A stretch of DNA of 64,000 nucleotides from Gracilimonas sp. (GTDB lineage: Bacteria > Bacteroidota > Rhodothermia > Balneolales > Balneolaceae): NCBI RefSeq assembly GCF_014762685.1, contig NZ_JABURM010000006.1, positions 360,384 through 424,383 of the forward strand. The letters are read 5' to 3'. Below, one piece after another: positions 7,455 to 16,697 of the stretch (the first letter of the stretch is position 1; the number at the start of each line of letters is the position of its first letter). A model generated the notes under the pieces. That model did no database searches and had not been told where the DNA came from. It worked only from the letters and a program-made list of their open reading frames with translations. The translations under genes were made by a program, and so were the position numbers.

Positions 7455-10379
7455 ATGAAAAACGTACTTACCATAACTTTTTTGATCACTTTTGGATTTG
7501 GGCAAATTTTAAATGCCCAGGTATCTCAGGGTGACTCTCTCTTTGTCCTTGGAAATGAATCTTATTCCGACAGAGATTATGCCCGTGCCGCTGAGCATTA
7601 CCAAAAAGCTATAGACCTTTTTCTGCAAAAAAGTGATTCTTTAAAATGGATGGAAGCTTCCTTTGAATATGCAAAAACGCTTTACGTAAGTGGATCTGTG
7701 AATGAGGCTCTTGAAATTTTTCGTACACTCGACAAAACACCTCTCCAGCAGATTCCCACATCTTTACAAATAAACATCAAAAATTACATTGGTCTTATAC
7801 TAAGGCGTTCCGAGCAGTATGATGAATCACAGAAGTTTTATTTGGATGCCTTGAAAGTTGCTGAAGGAATAACTGATTCCAGCTTGATCGCACGGCTTAA
7901 TAATAATATTTCCTATACCTACCAAAATACAGGTGACTATGAGACTGCCCTTTTTCATCAGCAAAAAGCCAAAGAAATTTATACCGATTTAAATAATGAT
8001 GCACGTCTTTCGTATGTCTTAAATGGGATTTTTCTGACTATGATGGAGTTAGGACTCCATCAACAAGCAGAGCCCTATATCCGCAAAAGCCTTAAGATAC
8101 GTGAAAAATTAGAAGACCCTCGCTTACTGGATATCGCTTATCACAATCTGGCCTGGAATTTTGAACGGCAGGGAAAAAGAGACAGTGCCATCATTTACTA
8201 CCAAAAGTCGTTGGAGCTGTCCAGGATGCTTGAAAACCCCTACGATATCACCCAAACGCTGGAAAATATCGGGAGTTTATTCGACCGTTCAGGAGATTTT
8301 GAAACCGCCCTTAGCTACTATAACGAAGCCTTGGCCATTAATCGTGAAATTAACCGCCCGGTCTCCACGGCAGATGGCTTGGTTCGAATTGCACGTATTG
8401 CTATTAGAAACAACGACCTTGAAAATGCAACGGCTTTCTATAATGAGGCCTTGGAATGGATGCAGGAGGTCAATGATCCAAAAATTCTTTCTAATTTATA
8501 CCTGGATATTGCCAACCTGGAGCTTTTAAAAGGAAATTATGGAGTGGCAAAAGAATTTGTTTCCAATGCACATGATATCGCCTTTGAAAAGCAGTTTCAA
8601 TTGCGGCAAGTCAGATCACATAATCTGCTTGCGAAACTTTATAAAATTGAAGGGGATCTGCAAAACAGTCTGAAGGAGTATAAAAAAGCTTATAAACTTT
8701 CCTCCTCTTCGTCTATACCTTCTAGAATTTCGCCCTCAATGAATCTTGCTAAAGCTTATAATGAAGTCTCTTCAGACAGTGCCTTTATAATTGCAGAAGA
8801 AACCTTTTCTCTTATCGACTCTATTCGCACCAACGTAGCCGGACTCACTTTCAGGTCCGGTTTTTTCCGGAAACATGCTGGCTTTTATAATGAAGTGGCC
8901 TCTTGGTATATCAACCGGAAAAACAACCCCAAAAAAGCCTTTGAGCTGATCGAGTCTGCTAAGGCACGAGTATTGATGGATGAATTGGCTGAGGATCGGG
9001 AAAATGAGCTCGCATCTCTGGACGAACCCACCCTCATTAAGAAACAACAAAAAGCCAAACAATTGGACCGGTTGTATAATCAGCTTGAAGTGGCTAAATC
9101 AGTACATGAGAAAAACTCCCTGCGGGATGAACTCAAAGACCTGGAGTTTGAGTACCAAGCATTTCTGAATCAAATTCAGACAAGTAACGCACATCTTAAA
9201 GATTTTAAATATCCCCAGCCGGTTACCCTCAAACAGGCTCAAGTCATGCTGGACTCAGAGACAGCTATTCTGGAATATGCTTTTACTGAAAACAGCCTAA
9301 TCCGGCTTTTTATTACCAGAACCGGAATCTCGGGAAGCGTCTTTACCCCAAATGATCCATTAACAGCAAACCAATACTTTACGGAACAAATAAGGGGTTA
9401 CCGTGAAGCGATTACCAATAAAGATCCAATGAATAAGATAGCGAAGCTTGGGGCAGGTCTATATAATGAACTTATTCCCGGTTTGGAGCTTAACAATGAT
9501 ACTAAAATTACCAACCTACTTATTATTCCCGGTGGAGCACTCACCTTTTTACCATTTGAGTCGCTGAGCAATAACAAGCGTTTTTTAATCGAAGACTTAC
9601 ATATCAAATATCTTCCATCCGCTTCTATCTATTCATTTATAAACAATCCTCACCGAACTACAAGTTTTGAATTACTGGCCCTGGCCGGCTCCGGTTTTGA
9701 AGGAGGCAGCAATGCCAGCCCCTCCAGCTCCCAGGCTTCCTTTGCCTCCTTACCATCCACCTTATTGGAAGTGGATTCCATTTCAGTGAATTTTACCAAT
9801 TTAAAAGTTCTTAAGAATGAAGATGTTACCGAAGCTGCTTTAAAGTCTCATGAATTGGGTGATTTCCGGTTTATTCATTTTGCAACTCATGCCGAAGTCA
9901 ACGAAGAAAATCCGGCCCGAAGCGGATTACTCCTTTCAAAAAAAACGGAGATGGAGTCCTTGTTTGGAGAAGATGGCTATTTAAACAGCCGGGAGATTTC
10001 CGGCCTTAGATTAAATGCGGACCTGGTGACCTTAAGCGCTTGTAACACCGGAATGGGCAAAATTGTAACGGGTGAGGGATTACTAGGTTTACAGCGTTCA
10101 TTTCTATCAGCCGGAGCATCTTCTGTGATGGTTAGCCTTTGGAGCGTTTTTGACCGGAGCACTTCTGTGTTCATGTCAACCTTTTACAAGCAAATGCTGG
10201 CTCACGAACAGGAAGATTATGGTCTGTGGAATCAAACCCTGGATTGGTTCGGGATGTATGAACATCCGCTGTTTGATTATAAGGCTAAAGCCCTTCGCGA
10301 TGCCAAACTTTACATGATCGACCATCCATACTACAAACACCCGGTTTATTGGGCTCCTTTCATCTTAATTGGTAAATAA
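7455..10379 (+). CDS. exported TPR-CHAT protein, putative caspase-like cysteine protease
   Basis: A 974-residue protein with a signal peptide (about residues 1-21, ending NAQ). Around nine to eleven tetratricopeptide repeats cover roughly residues 25-430. A coiled, charged linker follows (about 490-570), then a C-terminal CHAT domain (about 590-974). The CHAT catalytic pair is intact: His812 in HFATH and Cys863 in LSACNTG, followed by GEGLLGLQRSFLSAGA and the closing PVYWAPFILIG. CHAT proteases resemble caspases and separases. Here the signal peptide places the domain outside the cytoplasm. AAGGAG precedes the start. The M28 gene converges with it. Proteolysis and substrate are inferred, not shown. 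Confidence 0.88.
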   Translation: MKNVLTITFLITFGFGQILNAQVSQGDSLFVLGNESYSDRDYARAAEHYQKAIDLFLQKSDSLKWMEASFEYAKTLYVSGSVNEALEIFRTLDKTPLQQIPTSLQINIKNYIGLILRRSEQYDESQKFYLDALKVAEGITDSSLIARLNNNISYTYQNTGDYETALFHQQKAKEIYTDLNNDARLSYVLNGIFLTMMELGLHQQAEPYIRKSLKIREKLEDPRLLDIAYHNLAWNFERQGKRDSAIIYYQKSLELSRMLENPYDITQTLENIGSLFDRSGDFETALSYYNEALAINREINRPVSTADGLVRIARIAIRNNDLENATAFYNEALEWMQEVNDPKILSNLYLDIANLELLKGNYGVAKEFVSNAHDIAFEKQFQLRQVRSHNLLAKLYKIEGDLQNSLKEYKKAYKLSSSSSIPSRISPSMNLAKAYNEVSSDSAFIIAEETFSLIDSIRTNVAGLTFRSGFFRKHAGFYNEVASWYINRKNNPKKAFELIESAKARVLMDELAEDRENELASLDEPTLIKKQQKAKQLDRLYNQLEVAKSVHEKNSLRDELKDLEFEYQAFLNQIQTSNAHLKDFKYPQPVTLKQAQVMLDSETAILEYAFTENSLIRLFITRTGISGSVFTPNDPLTANQYFTEQIRGYREAITNKDPMNKIAKLGAGLYNELIPGLELNNDTKITNLLIIPGGALTFLPFESLSNNKRFLIEDLHIKYLPSASIYSFINNPHRTTSFELLALAGSGFEGGSNASPSSSQASFASLPSTLLEVDSISVNFTNLKVLKNEDVTEAALKSHELGDFRFIHFATHAEVNEENPARSGLLLSKKTEMESLFGEDGYLNSREISGLRLNADLVTLSACNTGMGKIVTGEGLLGLQRSFLSAGASSVMVSLWSVFDRSTSVFMSTFYKQMLAHEQEDYGLWNQTLDWFGMYEHPLFDYKAKALRDAKLYMIDHPYYKHPVYWAPFILIGK

Positions 10380-10435
10380 TACCCCAATAAAGAGCTGCGA
10401 AAGTTCTTCTTGCTCAATATTCAGTGTCCGACATT

Positions 10436-12061
10436 CTATCTCGGCTGAACCTGCGTTTTTTCGATAAACTCCTGGTTATCAACTTCAGGCCGATCAGGCG
10501 AATTCGCCAACAAGGCCGTTAGGTTATACACCAGCTGTGTTCTTTTGGTGAGCGGCCCAAAAGTGATCTTCTCTATATGGTCAGATGGCCGGTGATAATC
10601 GGCATGTACACCGGTAAAAAAGAATACAAATGGAACTCCAAGTCGGCCAAAGTTCCAGTGATCACTTCTGCGGTAAAACTGATTCGGATCGTTAAGATCA
10701 TTATACCTTTTGCTCAGCGTCAGATCTGGCCCCATGGTATTAGCCATTTGAGTGAGGCTATCCAAGCCGGAAGAAATAATTTCTCCGCCGATGATATAAA
10801 CATAATTACTATCCGCTATATTCTCTTCATCCACCCGGCCAATCATATCAATATTAATATTGGCTACGGTATTTTCGATTGAAAAAATGGGGTGGTCTGA
10901 ATAGTATCGGGACCCCAGCAACCCTTTTTCTTCACCTGATACATTCAAAAAGAGCACACTTCGTTTTGGCCCAACCCCGGCTTCTTTTGCAGCGGCCATG
11001 GCTTCTGCTGTTTGAAGAGTTGCAACGGTTCCACTTCCATCATCATCAGCACCATTATATATATTATCCCCGGTTGAATCCGGTTGGCCAATTCCAACAT
11101 GATCATAGTGAGAACTTAATACTATCACTTCATCCTTAAGATCCGGATCGCTGCCTTCCAAAAAACCTACAACATTTTTTGTAACTACTGTGTTTTCATT
11201 AACTAAAGGATTGTGATCAAGAGTAAAATCTAACGCTTTCGCTTCAAAAGACACGGGCTCGGTAACAATTTTTTTCTGGATTTCCTCCAAAGCCTCTACT
11301 TCTTTAACCCCCAACAACGTAGCAGCCAATTCGGGATGAATTCGATTAAAAGCAGGTGCTAATCCTCCTCCGTTTTCCTGAAGATATTTAAGAGACAGTC
11401 CCCTGCCCATACCAAAACCGGCCTTGCGGTTCTCAGCTTCCATCTCGTAATCAGCTACATCTGTTCCCACTAATATTATTGCTCCCAAAGCATCTCCAGA
11501 AAGCATCGTTTGCAAATGGTTCATGTTAGTATGGTCTCGGTCATACAATATAAAAAGCCACTTTCCTGCCGTTTGTTCGGGATATTGGTTGATTCCCTCT
11601 TCCTCATCGAACATTCCGGCCCCTGCAAATACAACAGAACCTGATAATGAATCACTGCCTCCAAAAATTGTTACGAAATTTGCATCCTCCTGTTTATTGT
11701 GAGTTGAATTGTCAACAACAGAGTCTGCAGCAGTACTTTTCAGCTCATAATTAAATTGTTCTACGGTAGGCTGAATAAGTTCATAATGCTGAAAATAAGA
11801 ACCGTCATCTCCCACCGGTTTCAATCCCATTTCCTCATATCGCTTAGACAGGTAACGGGCTGCTTTCTCTTCCCCAATGGTCCCCGTTTCACGACCTTGA
11901 AGCGAATCATGGGCTAATACAGCCAAATCATTATAAAGCCCACTCTCCGTAATCGTTGATGAAAATGAATAAATATTTGGCGGGGTTTGAGAACTTTTGT
12001 TAAAAACGCTGCAAGCTGAAACGGTAGCAATTGCTGTCAGTAAAATAATTTTTTTTATCAT
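10436..12061 (-). CDS. M28 family zinc metallopeptidase, lipoprotein
   Basis: Predicted surface or periplasmic aminopeptidase-type enzyme of family M28. The start is placed at the ATG at 12059-12061, which gives a clean lipoprotein signal peptide (MIKKIILLTAIATVSAC). An earlier ATG at 12088 would add nine residues and overlap scpA. A PA-like insert precedes the peptidase domain. Zinc ligands and catalytic residues are visible in order: HYDH, ADDDGSG, SGEEKG, NIDMIGR and the late VHADYH. The length, about 541 residues, is normal for PA-M28 fusions. It follows scpA by 19 bases and is probably transcribed with it. The substrate is unknown. Confidence 0.88.
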   Translation of the reverse strand: MIKKIILLTAIATVSACSVFNKSSQTPPNIYSFSSTITESGLYNDLAVLAHDSLQGRETGTIGEEKAARYLSKRYEEMGLKPVGDDGSYFQHYELIQPTVEQFNYELKSTAADSVVDNSTHNKQEDANFVTIFGGSDSLSGSVVFAGAGMFDEEEGINQYPEQTAGKWLFILYDRDHTNMNHLQTMLSGDALGAIILVGTDVADYEMEAENRKAGFGMGRGLSLKYLQENGGGLAPAFNRIHPELAATLLGVKEVEALEEIQKKIVTEPVSFEAKALDFTLDHNPLVNENTVVTKNVVGFLEGSDPDLKDEVIVLSSHYDHVGIGQPDSTGDNIYNGADDDGSGTVATLQTAEAMAAAKEAGVGPKRSVLFLNVSGEEKGLLGSRYYSDHPIFSIENTVANINIDMIGRVDEENIADSNYVYIIGGEIISSGLDSLTQMANTMGPDLTLSKRYNDLNDPNQFYRRSDHWNFGRLGVPFVFFFTGVHADYHRPSDHIEKITFGPLTKRTQLVYNLTALLANSPDRPEVDNQEFIEKTQVQPR

Positions 12062-12080
12062 TACGGTAATCCGGTTTGGG

Positions 12081-12821
12081 TTAAACACCTATAATTTCAT
12101 CTACAGGCTTTAAATCGATATAAAATTCGGTAGGGTCTTCTTCGAGAAATAAATTGATTTGTTGCTCTTTAATCATCTCCAATACTGCCAAGAATGTCAC
12201 TACAACATAAATTTTATTCTTAAGTGTAGAACAGACTTCCATAAATGTTTGCCGGCCTTTTTCATGAAGTCTGTTTAATACAAATTCAGCTTGTTCTTCA
12301 ACAGTGGTACTTACTTTTTCAACATGATGGACAACATTTTTTCTTTCAATATCTTGCAGAACTTTTTTGAACGCTGCAATTAAATCAAACATCGTTACAT
12401 CCTGCAGGGCTTCTCCGGTGGCTTGTTTTTCTACGACATCGGCCTCGGGATAACCACGCATATATTTTTTACGGGTTTCTTCATCCATGTCAGCCATTTT
12501 TTCTGACATTTCTTTATATCTCTTATACTCCAATAATCGCTGAACGAGCTCATAGCGTGGGTCCGTTTCATCTAATTCATCATCTTCAGAATCTTCTCTC
12601 GGCAGCATCATTTTCGCTTTGATCGACATCAACATACTGGCCATCAGGATAAATTCGCTTGCTACATCTAAGTCTAATTCTTCAAGCACATAAATATACT
12701 CCAAAAACTGTTTTGTGATATAAGAGATGGGAATATCGTAGATGTCTAATTCATCTCTTTTAATGAAAAACAGGAGGAGGTCGAGAGGACCTTCAAAGTT
12801 ATTTAGCTGGACTCGATACAT
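12081..12821 (-). CDS. scpA: segregation and condensation protein A
   Basis: Kleisin subunit of the bacterial SMC-ScpAB condensin, which bridges SMC heads and binds ScpB. The 246-residue product has the typical N-terminal stretch VQLNNFEGPLDLLLFFIKRD with LDIYDIPISYITKQFLEYI. The middle is acidic and helical (residues 90-130), and a winged-helix C-terminus binds the second SMC head. scpB is not beside it. The gene leads a two-gene unit with the M28 peptidase. It is divergent from the sigma factor gene, with 91 bases between the starts. Confidence 0.93.
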   Translation of the reverse strand: MYRVQLNNFEGPLDLLLFFIKRDELDIYDIPISYITKQFLEYIYVLEELDLDVASEFILMASMLMSIKAKMMLPREDSEDDELDETDPRYELVQRLLEYKRYKEMSEKMADMDEETRKKYMRGYPEADVVEKQATGEALQDVTMFDLIAAFKKVLQDIERKNVVHHVEKVSTTVEEQAEFVLNRLHEKGRQTFMEVCSTLKNKIYVVVTFLAVLEMIKEQQINLFLEEDPTEFYIDLKPVDEIIGV

Positions 12822-12912
12822 ACACTAAAACTACACTGTTAAGAACTAAATTTCTTTATTTTCTTTTTCATTCTGAATGTTATTTTAACATTTGTTTTAA
12901 TTTAGCATAATT

Positions 12913-13464
12913 ATGAGCATGGATTATTCAAAATTTGTAGATGCTGTATTACAGAATGATCAATCTGTCATAAATAAACAGGTTAAGGTGATTACTGCTG
13001 TGCTTATAAAATTCTTAACGGTTCGGATGGATGCCTCCATTGAAGATGCTCAAGATTGCGCACAAAATACGCTCATGATTGCTATAGAAAAAATCCGAAA
13101 TGACAAATTGTCTCACCCGGATGCCGTTATAAACTACCTGTTCACTACCGCAAAACATGAATATTTTAAGCAACTTTCAAAGGAACGGGAAGTGAATTAT
13201 GAAGACCTTCCTGAGCATCATTTTGAGAAACCGGATCAACTTCACCGATTGGTGGATAATGAGAAAATGACCATCCTGGAGCGCTGTATTGAGGCTTTAA
13301 AAGCCGATTATAAAAAATATATTGAATACTGGTTTCAAAACCCCGGCTACGAAACTTCCGTTGTTGCCGAGCACTTTGGTATCTCCGTAAACAATGCCTG
13401 GACCAAAAAACATCGGGTCATAAATGTGCTTAAAGAATGCTTCGAAAAAAAAATTCAACTTTAA
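12913..13464 (+). CDS. sigma-70 family RNA polymerase sigma factor (ECF-like)
   Basis: A 183-residue sigma factor with only the two regions typical of ECF types. A region 2-like domain (about residues 10-85) contains DAQDCAQNTLMIAIEKI and the melting-helix stretch INYLFTTAKHEYFKQLSKER. A region 4 HTH follows (about 120-180; TSVVAEHFGISVNNAWTKKHRVI). The upstream 91 bases are A/T-rich. The next gene encodes a membrane protein with a cytoplasmic N-terminal helix bundle that has the layout of an anti-sigma factor. Regulation by that partner and the target promoters are inferred from gene order only. Confidence 0.82.
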   Translation: MSMDYSKFVDAVLQNDQSVINKQVKVITAVLIKFLTVRMDASIEDAQDCAQNTLMIAIEKIRNDKLSHPDAVINYLFTTAKHEYFKQLSKEREVNYEDLPEHHFEKPDQLHRLVDNEKMTILERCIEALKADYKKYIEYWFQNPGYETSVVAEHFGISVNNAWTKKHRVINVLKECFEKKIQL

Positions 13465-13512
13465 CTGTAAGGAATTCCTTTTTCATCGCTCTTACTATAT
13501 GAGTTCAGCGTT

Positions 13513-13539
13513 CAGAATGTATTTGTTAAATACATTCTG
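13513..13539. promoter_or_regulatory. perfect 12-bp inverted repeat between sigma and TPR genes
   Basis: CAGAATGTATTT-GTT-AAATACATTCTG, 27 bases before the next start codon. It has no following T-tract, so it is not a standard terminator. It could be an operator, an RNA hairpin controlling the second gene, or an mRNA-stability element. Confidence 0.6.
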
Positions 13540-13566
13540 TTCTGATTATAATAAAAACTTTTACTG

Positions 13567-14346
13567 ATGAATAACTCGAGAGAATTAGAAATAAGACAAC
13601 GTATCGATGCCTATATAAAAGGGCGGCTTAACGAGGAAGAAATCCAGGATCTATGGAATGAAATAGCAAAGAATCCTGAATTGCTGGATGTACTTGAATT
13701 GGAAGTGAACATAAAGACATTAATAGAGCGCAAAGTCCAAAAAAACACTATCGGAGCTCGTATAAATAAACTGCCAACATGGACTTGGCGTGCCGCTGCA
13801 GCTGCCGTTATCATTATTATTGCTCTTATTCAGCTGTTTAAAGTTGATCCCTCCTCAGACTTAAATCAACTTGTAGTACAAAAAATTAATCTTGGCGAGA
13901 TTGAAACCTCTGACGGTGTCCGGGCCAAGGATTTACGGATTACTACCGCTGACTCATTACTTAACCTTGGTTTTGAAGCTGCTATTTCCGGGAATGAGAA
14001 ACGTGCACTCGAGCTTTTTAATGAAGTCTTAAATGATTTTGATGAAGAACCGTATAGCTCAAAAGCTTTTCTGAATAAGGGAATTATACTTTACAACGAA
14101 CCCGATTATGAGGCTGCTATTTTGGCCTTTAGAGAAGCGGCTAGTCGTGCAGAAAGCAGCCGCATGATAACCGAAAAAGCATATTGGTATCTTGGGAATG
14201 CCCTAATTAATGTAGGCGATCTTGAAGCTGCCCGGGAGGCGGTGTTCGAGGCTTATCAACTGGATGGGGTTTTCCGTAACCCGGCTTTCAGGTTGCTGCA
14301 AAAGTTAAATGAAGAAATCGGCGATGAAACCTTTTATGTTGAATAA
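13567..14346 (+). CDS. membrane TPR protein, possible anti-sigma factor
   Basis: A 259-residue single-pass protein. Residues 1-70 are a charged cytoplasmic helical domain (IDAYIKGRLNEEEIQDLW), similar in shape to anti-sigma N-termini but without the HxxxCxxC zinc motif. One membrane helix spans about residues 76-93. The remainder, outside the membrane, holds three to four TPR-like repeats (about 130-255). It lies 102 bases after the sigma factor gene on the same strand, with a perfect hairpin between. The layout suggests that it senses an envelope signal and holds the sigma factor at the membrane. This is inference from architecture and order. Confidence 0.72.
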   Translation: MNNSRELEIRQRIDAYIKGRLNEEEIQDLWNEIAKNPELLDVLELEVNIKTLIERKVQKNTIGARINKLPTWTWRAAAAAVIIIIALIQLFKVDPSSDLNQLVVQKINLGEIETSDGVRAKDLRITTADSLLNLGFEAAISGNEKRALELFNEVLNDFDEEPYSSKAFLNKGIILYNEPDYEAAILAFREAASRAESSRMITEKAYWYLGNALINVGDLEAAREAVFEAYQLDGVFRNPAFRLLQKLNEEIGDETFYVE

Positions 14347-14368
14347 TTCAGATTAACCAAAAGTGTCA

Positions 14369-16615
14369 CTATGCCTTAGGGATGGGTTCGTCAGATTCTT
14401 TCATATGATTCATTAAAAAATCATGTGCACTTAATTTCGAGCTTCCCTTTATTTTTTTAGCTCGATCATAGCTTCCGTCAGCATTTAACAGCCATCGCTG
14501 TTTGTTGTCATTAAAATAAATATTAAGCACAAACTGCAGATACTTTTTTAGATTTTCATTCTCAATTGGGGTAATAGCTTCAACACGGGCATCCAGGTTT
14601 CTGTGCATCCAGTCTGCCGATCCTATAAAATATTTATGTTCGCCGCGATGGTTAAAGTAATAGACTCTTGAATGCTCTAAATAACGACCGATAATAGAGT
14701 GTACCGTAATGTTTTCACTTAGTCCTTCTTTTCCTGGGATTAATCGACACACACCCCGAACTATTAAATCAATTTTAACTCCGACATTAGATGCTTCATA
14801 TAATTTTTGAATTATTACCGGATCCTCCAGGCTGTTCATTTTGGCGATAATGCGCGCCGGCCTGTCGTTTTTGGCTTCTTCAATTTCATATTCGATCAAC
14901 GCATCCATTTGTTTGCGCATATGATGAGGGGCAATCAGTAATTTTTCAAACGACTGTTCCGGAGCATATCCGGTCAACAGGTTAAATACATCCGTAACAT
15001 CAGAGCCAAGCTGTTCATCACAGGTAAACAAGGCTAAATCTTCATAAAGCTGTGCAGTATCCGGATGATAGTTTCCGGTTCCGATATGACAATAGGTCCG
15101 AAGTCCGTCACTTTCCTCACGAACCACCATCGTTAATTTGGTATGAATTTTAAGTCCTGGGATTCCATAGGCTACGTGTACTCCATAATTTTCCAGTTTT
15201 TGTGCCCAGGTTATATTACGCTCCTCATCAAACCGGGCCTTGATTTCAACAAGTACGGCTACTTGTTTTCCCTCTTCTGCGGCATTCATCAATGAGTGCA
15301 TCAGTGGAGAATCTTTGGAAGTCCGGTACAAGGTCTGCTTTATTGCCAAAACATTAGGATCACGAGCGGCCTCCTCAATAAACCGTTGGGTAGAAAGCTC
15401 AAAGCTATGGTAGGGATGGTGGACCATAAAGTCTCCCTTCTTAATTACTTCAAAGATACTGGGTATTTCTTCCTCGGGATTATGTTTCAAAGCAGGGTGC
15501 AGAACAGGGGTCCAGTTGCGTTCTTTAAGGCGGTTAAATCCACTCAGCCGGGCTATTTCCATTACATCAGCCAACCCAATGGTGCCTTTCATTTCATATA
15601 CGTCATTCCAATTAATATTCAGGTTTTTTACCAGATATTTTTTCAGGTGCTTGGGCATCTCTGCGTCAATTTCCAAACGAACGATTTCAGCAAATTTTCG
15701 CTCCCGCAATTCGTCTTCAATGGTCTCCAGCAGGTCTTCTGCCTCTTCTTCATTTCGGTCCACCGAAGCATTTCGTGTAACCCTGAACATGTGTGCAGAA
15801 AGCACCTTCATTCCCGGGAAAAACTGGTTCATTTTCTCGCGAATCAATCCCTCAATAGGAATTAAAATTACATTATTGCCCTTGCGCTGCACCTCTACAA
15901 ATCGGTTTCGGTTTGCGGGAATTTTGAGCCGTGCAAAAGATTTTTCCTCTGTTCGCGGATTTAATAATTCTATGGCAAAAGAAAGACTTTTATTAGAAAT
16001 GAAGGGAAAAGGGTGAGACTCATCTACAGCCAGCGGTGTCACAATGGGATATACCTGCTTTTGAAAATATCGGTCACTCACACTTTTTTGATATTCTGTA
16101 AGCTCACTATAAGATAAGATCCGGATTCCTTTGCTCGACAATTTTGGCAACAAGTCATCAAAAAAACAGCCGCGATAAGCTTCGATCATCTTATGAACTT
16201 CATGCCGCACGACTTTAAGCTGATCGGAAGGGGTCATTCCATCTACGGAAAGCTCCTTCACTTCTGCCATTAATTGCCTTTTGAGACCGCCAACACGCTT
16301 TTGAAAAAATTCATCCAGGTTAGAGCATACGATAGAAAGAAATTTTATTCGCTCGAGAATTTTATTTTTTTGGTTCTGAGCTTCAGCCAAAACACGTTCA
16401 TTGAACTTAAGCCAGCTTAGTTCGTAATTGAAGAAATAGTCACTGCCAAAAATTTTTAACTTGCTGGAGCGCAGGTCTTTTTGCATACCCTTCCGCTTAA
16501 GAATCTCATTCTTTTTGGGATTTGCCAGTTTCTTGGCAATTTTGGTTTTTTGGTTCCCCGGTTGAGTCAAAGAAACTTCATCCGGTGATAACGAGGACTT
16601 TTTCATCAGAGCCAC
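14369..16615 (-). CDS. ppk1: polyphosphate kinase 1
   Basis: Enzyme that reversibly builds polyphosphate from ATP through a phospho-histidine. The 748 residues contain the PPK N-terminal domain (LSWLKFNERVLAEA, then SNLDEFFQKRVGG), the middle domain, and two C-terminal phospholipase-D-like domains. Catalytic-site stretches include HHPYHSFEL, IKQTLYRTS, HIGTGNYHPDTAQLY and GSADWMHRNLD. A basic N-terminal extension of about 50 residues precedes the core. The ATG at codon 4 (MKKSS) is an alternative start. It converges with the TPR protein gene and diverges from ruvB. Confidence 0.96.
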   Translation of the reverse strand: MALMKKSSLSPDEVSLTQPGNQKTKIAKKLANPKKNEILKRKGMQKDLRSSKLKIFGSDYFFNYELSWLKFNERVLAEAQNQKNKILERIKFLSIVCSNLDEFFQKRVGGLKRQLMAEVKELSVDGMTPSDQLKVVRHEVHKMIEAYRGCFFDDLLPKLSSKGIRILSYSELTEYQKSVSDRYFQKQVYPIVTPLAVDESHPFPFISNKSLSFAIELLNPRTEEKSFARLKIPANRNRFVEVQRKGNNVILIPIEGLIREKMNQFFPGMKVLSAHMFRVTRNASVDRNEEEAEDLLETIEDELRERKFAEIVRLEIDAEMPKHLKKYLVKNLNINWNDVYEMKGTIGLADVMEIARLSGFNRLKERNWTPVLHPALKHNPEEEIPSIFEVIKKGDFMVHHPYHSFELSTQRFIEEAARDPNVLAIKQTLYRTSKDSPLMHSLMNAAEEGKQVAVLVEIKARFDEERNITWAQKLENYGVHVAYGIPGLKIHTKLTMVVREESDGLRTYCHIGTGNYHPDTAQLYEDLALFTCDEQLGSDVTDVFNLLTGYAPEQSFEKLLIAPHHMRKQMDALIEYEIEEAKNDRPARIIAKMNSLEDPVIIQKLYEASNVGVKIDLIVRGVCRLIPGKEGLSENITVHSIIGRYLEHSRVYYFNHRGEHKYFIGSADWMHRNLDARVEAITPIENENLKKYLQFVLNIYFNDNKQRWLLNADGSYDRAKKIKGSSKLSAHDFLMNHMKESDEPIPKA

Positions 16616-16697
16616 AAATTAATTAGCATGCGCATTTAGCCTTAAAACTAAGTATAATTCTGTAAACTTAGCGTTAACAAATAGACAACAATATAAC

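Noticed and set aside
7455-14346. Type III-E CRISPR (TPR-CHAT with gRAMP and RpoE-like factor)
   Set aside because: The CHAT protein is exported, there is no gRAMP gene or CRISPR array, and the sigma factor is separated by unrelated genes.
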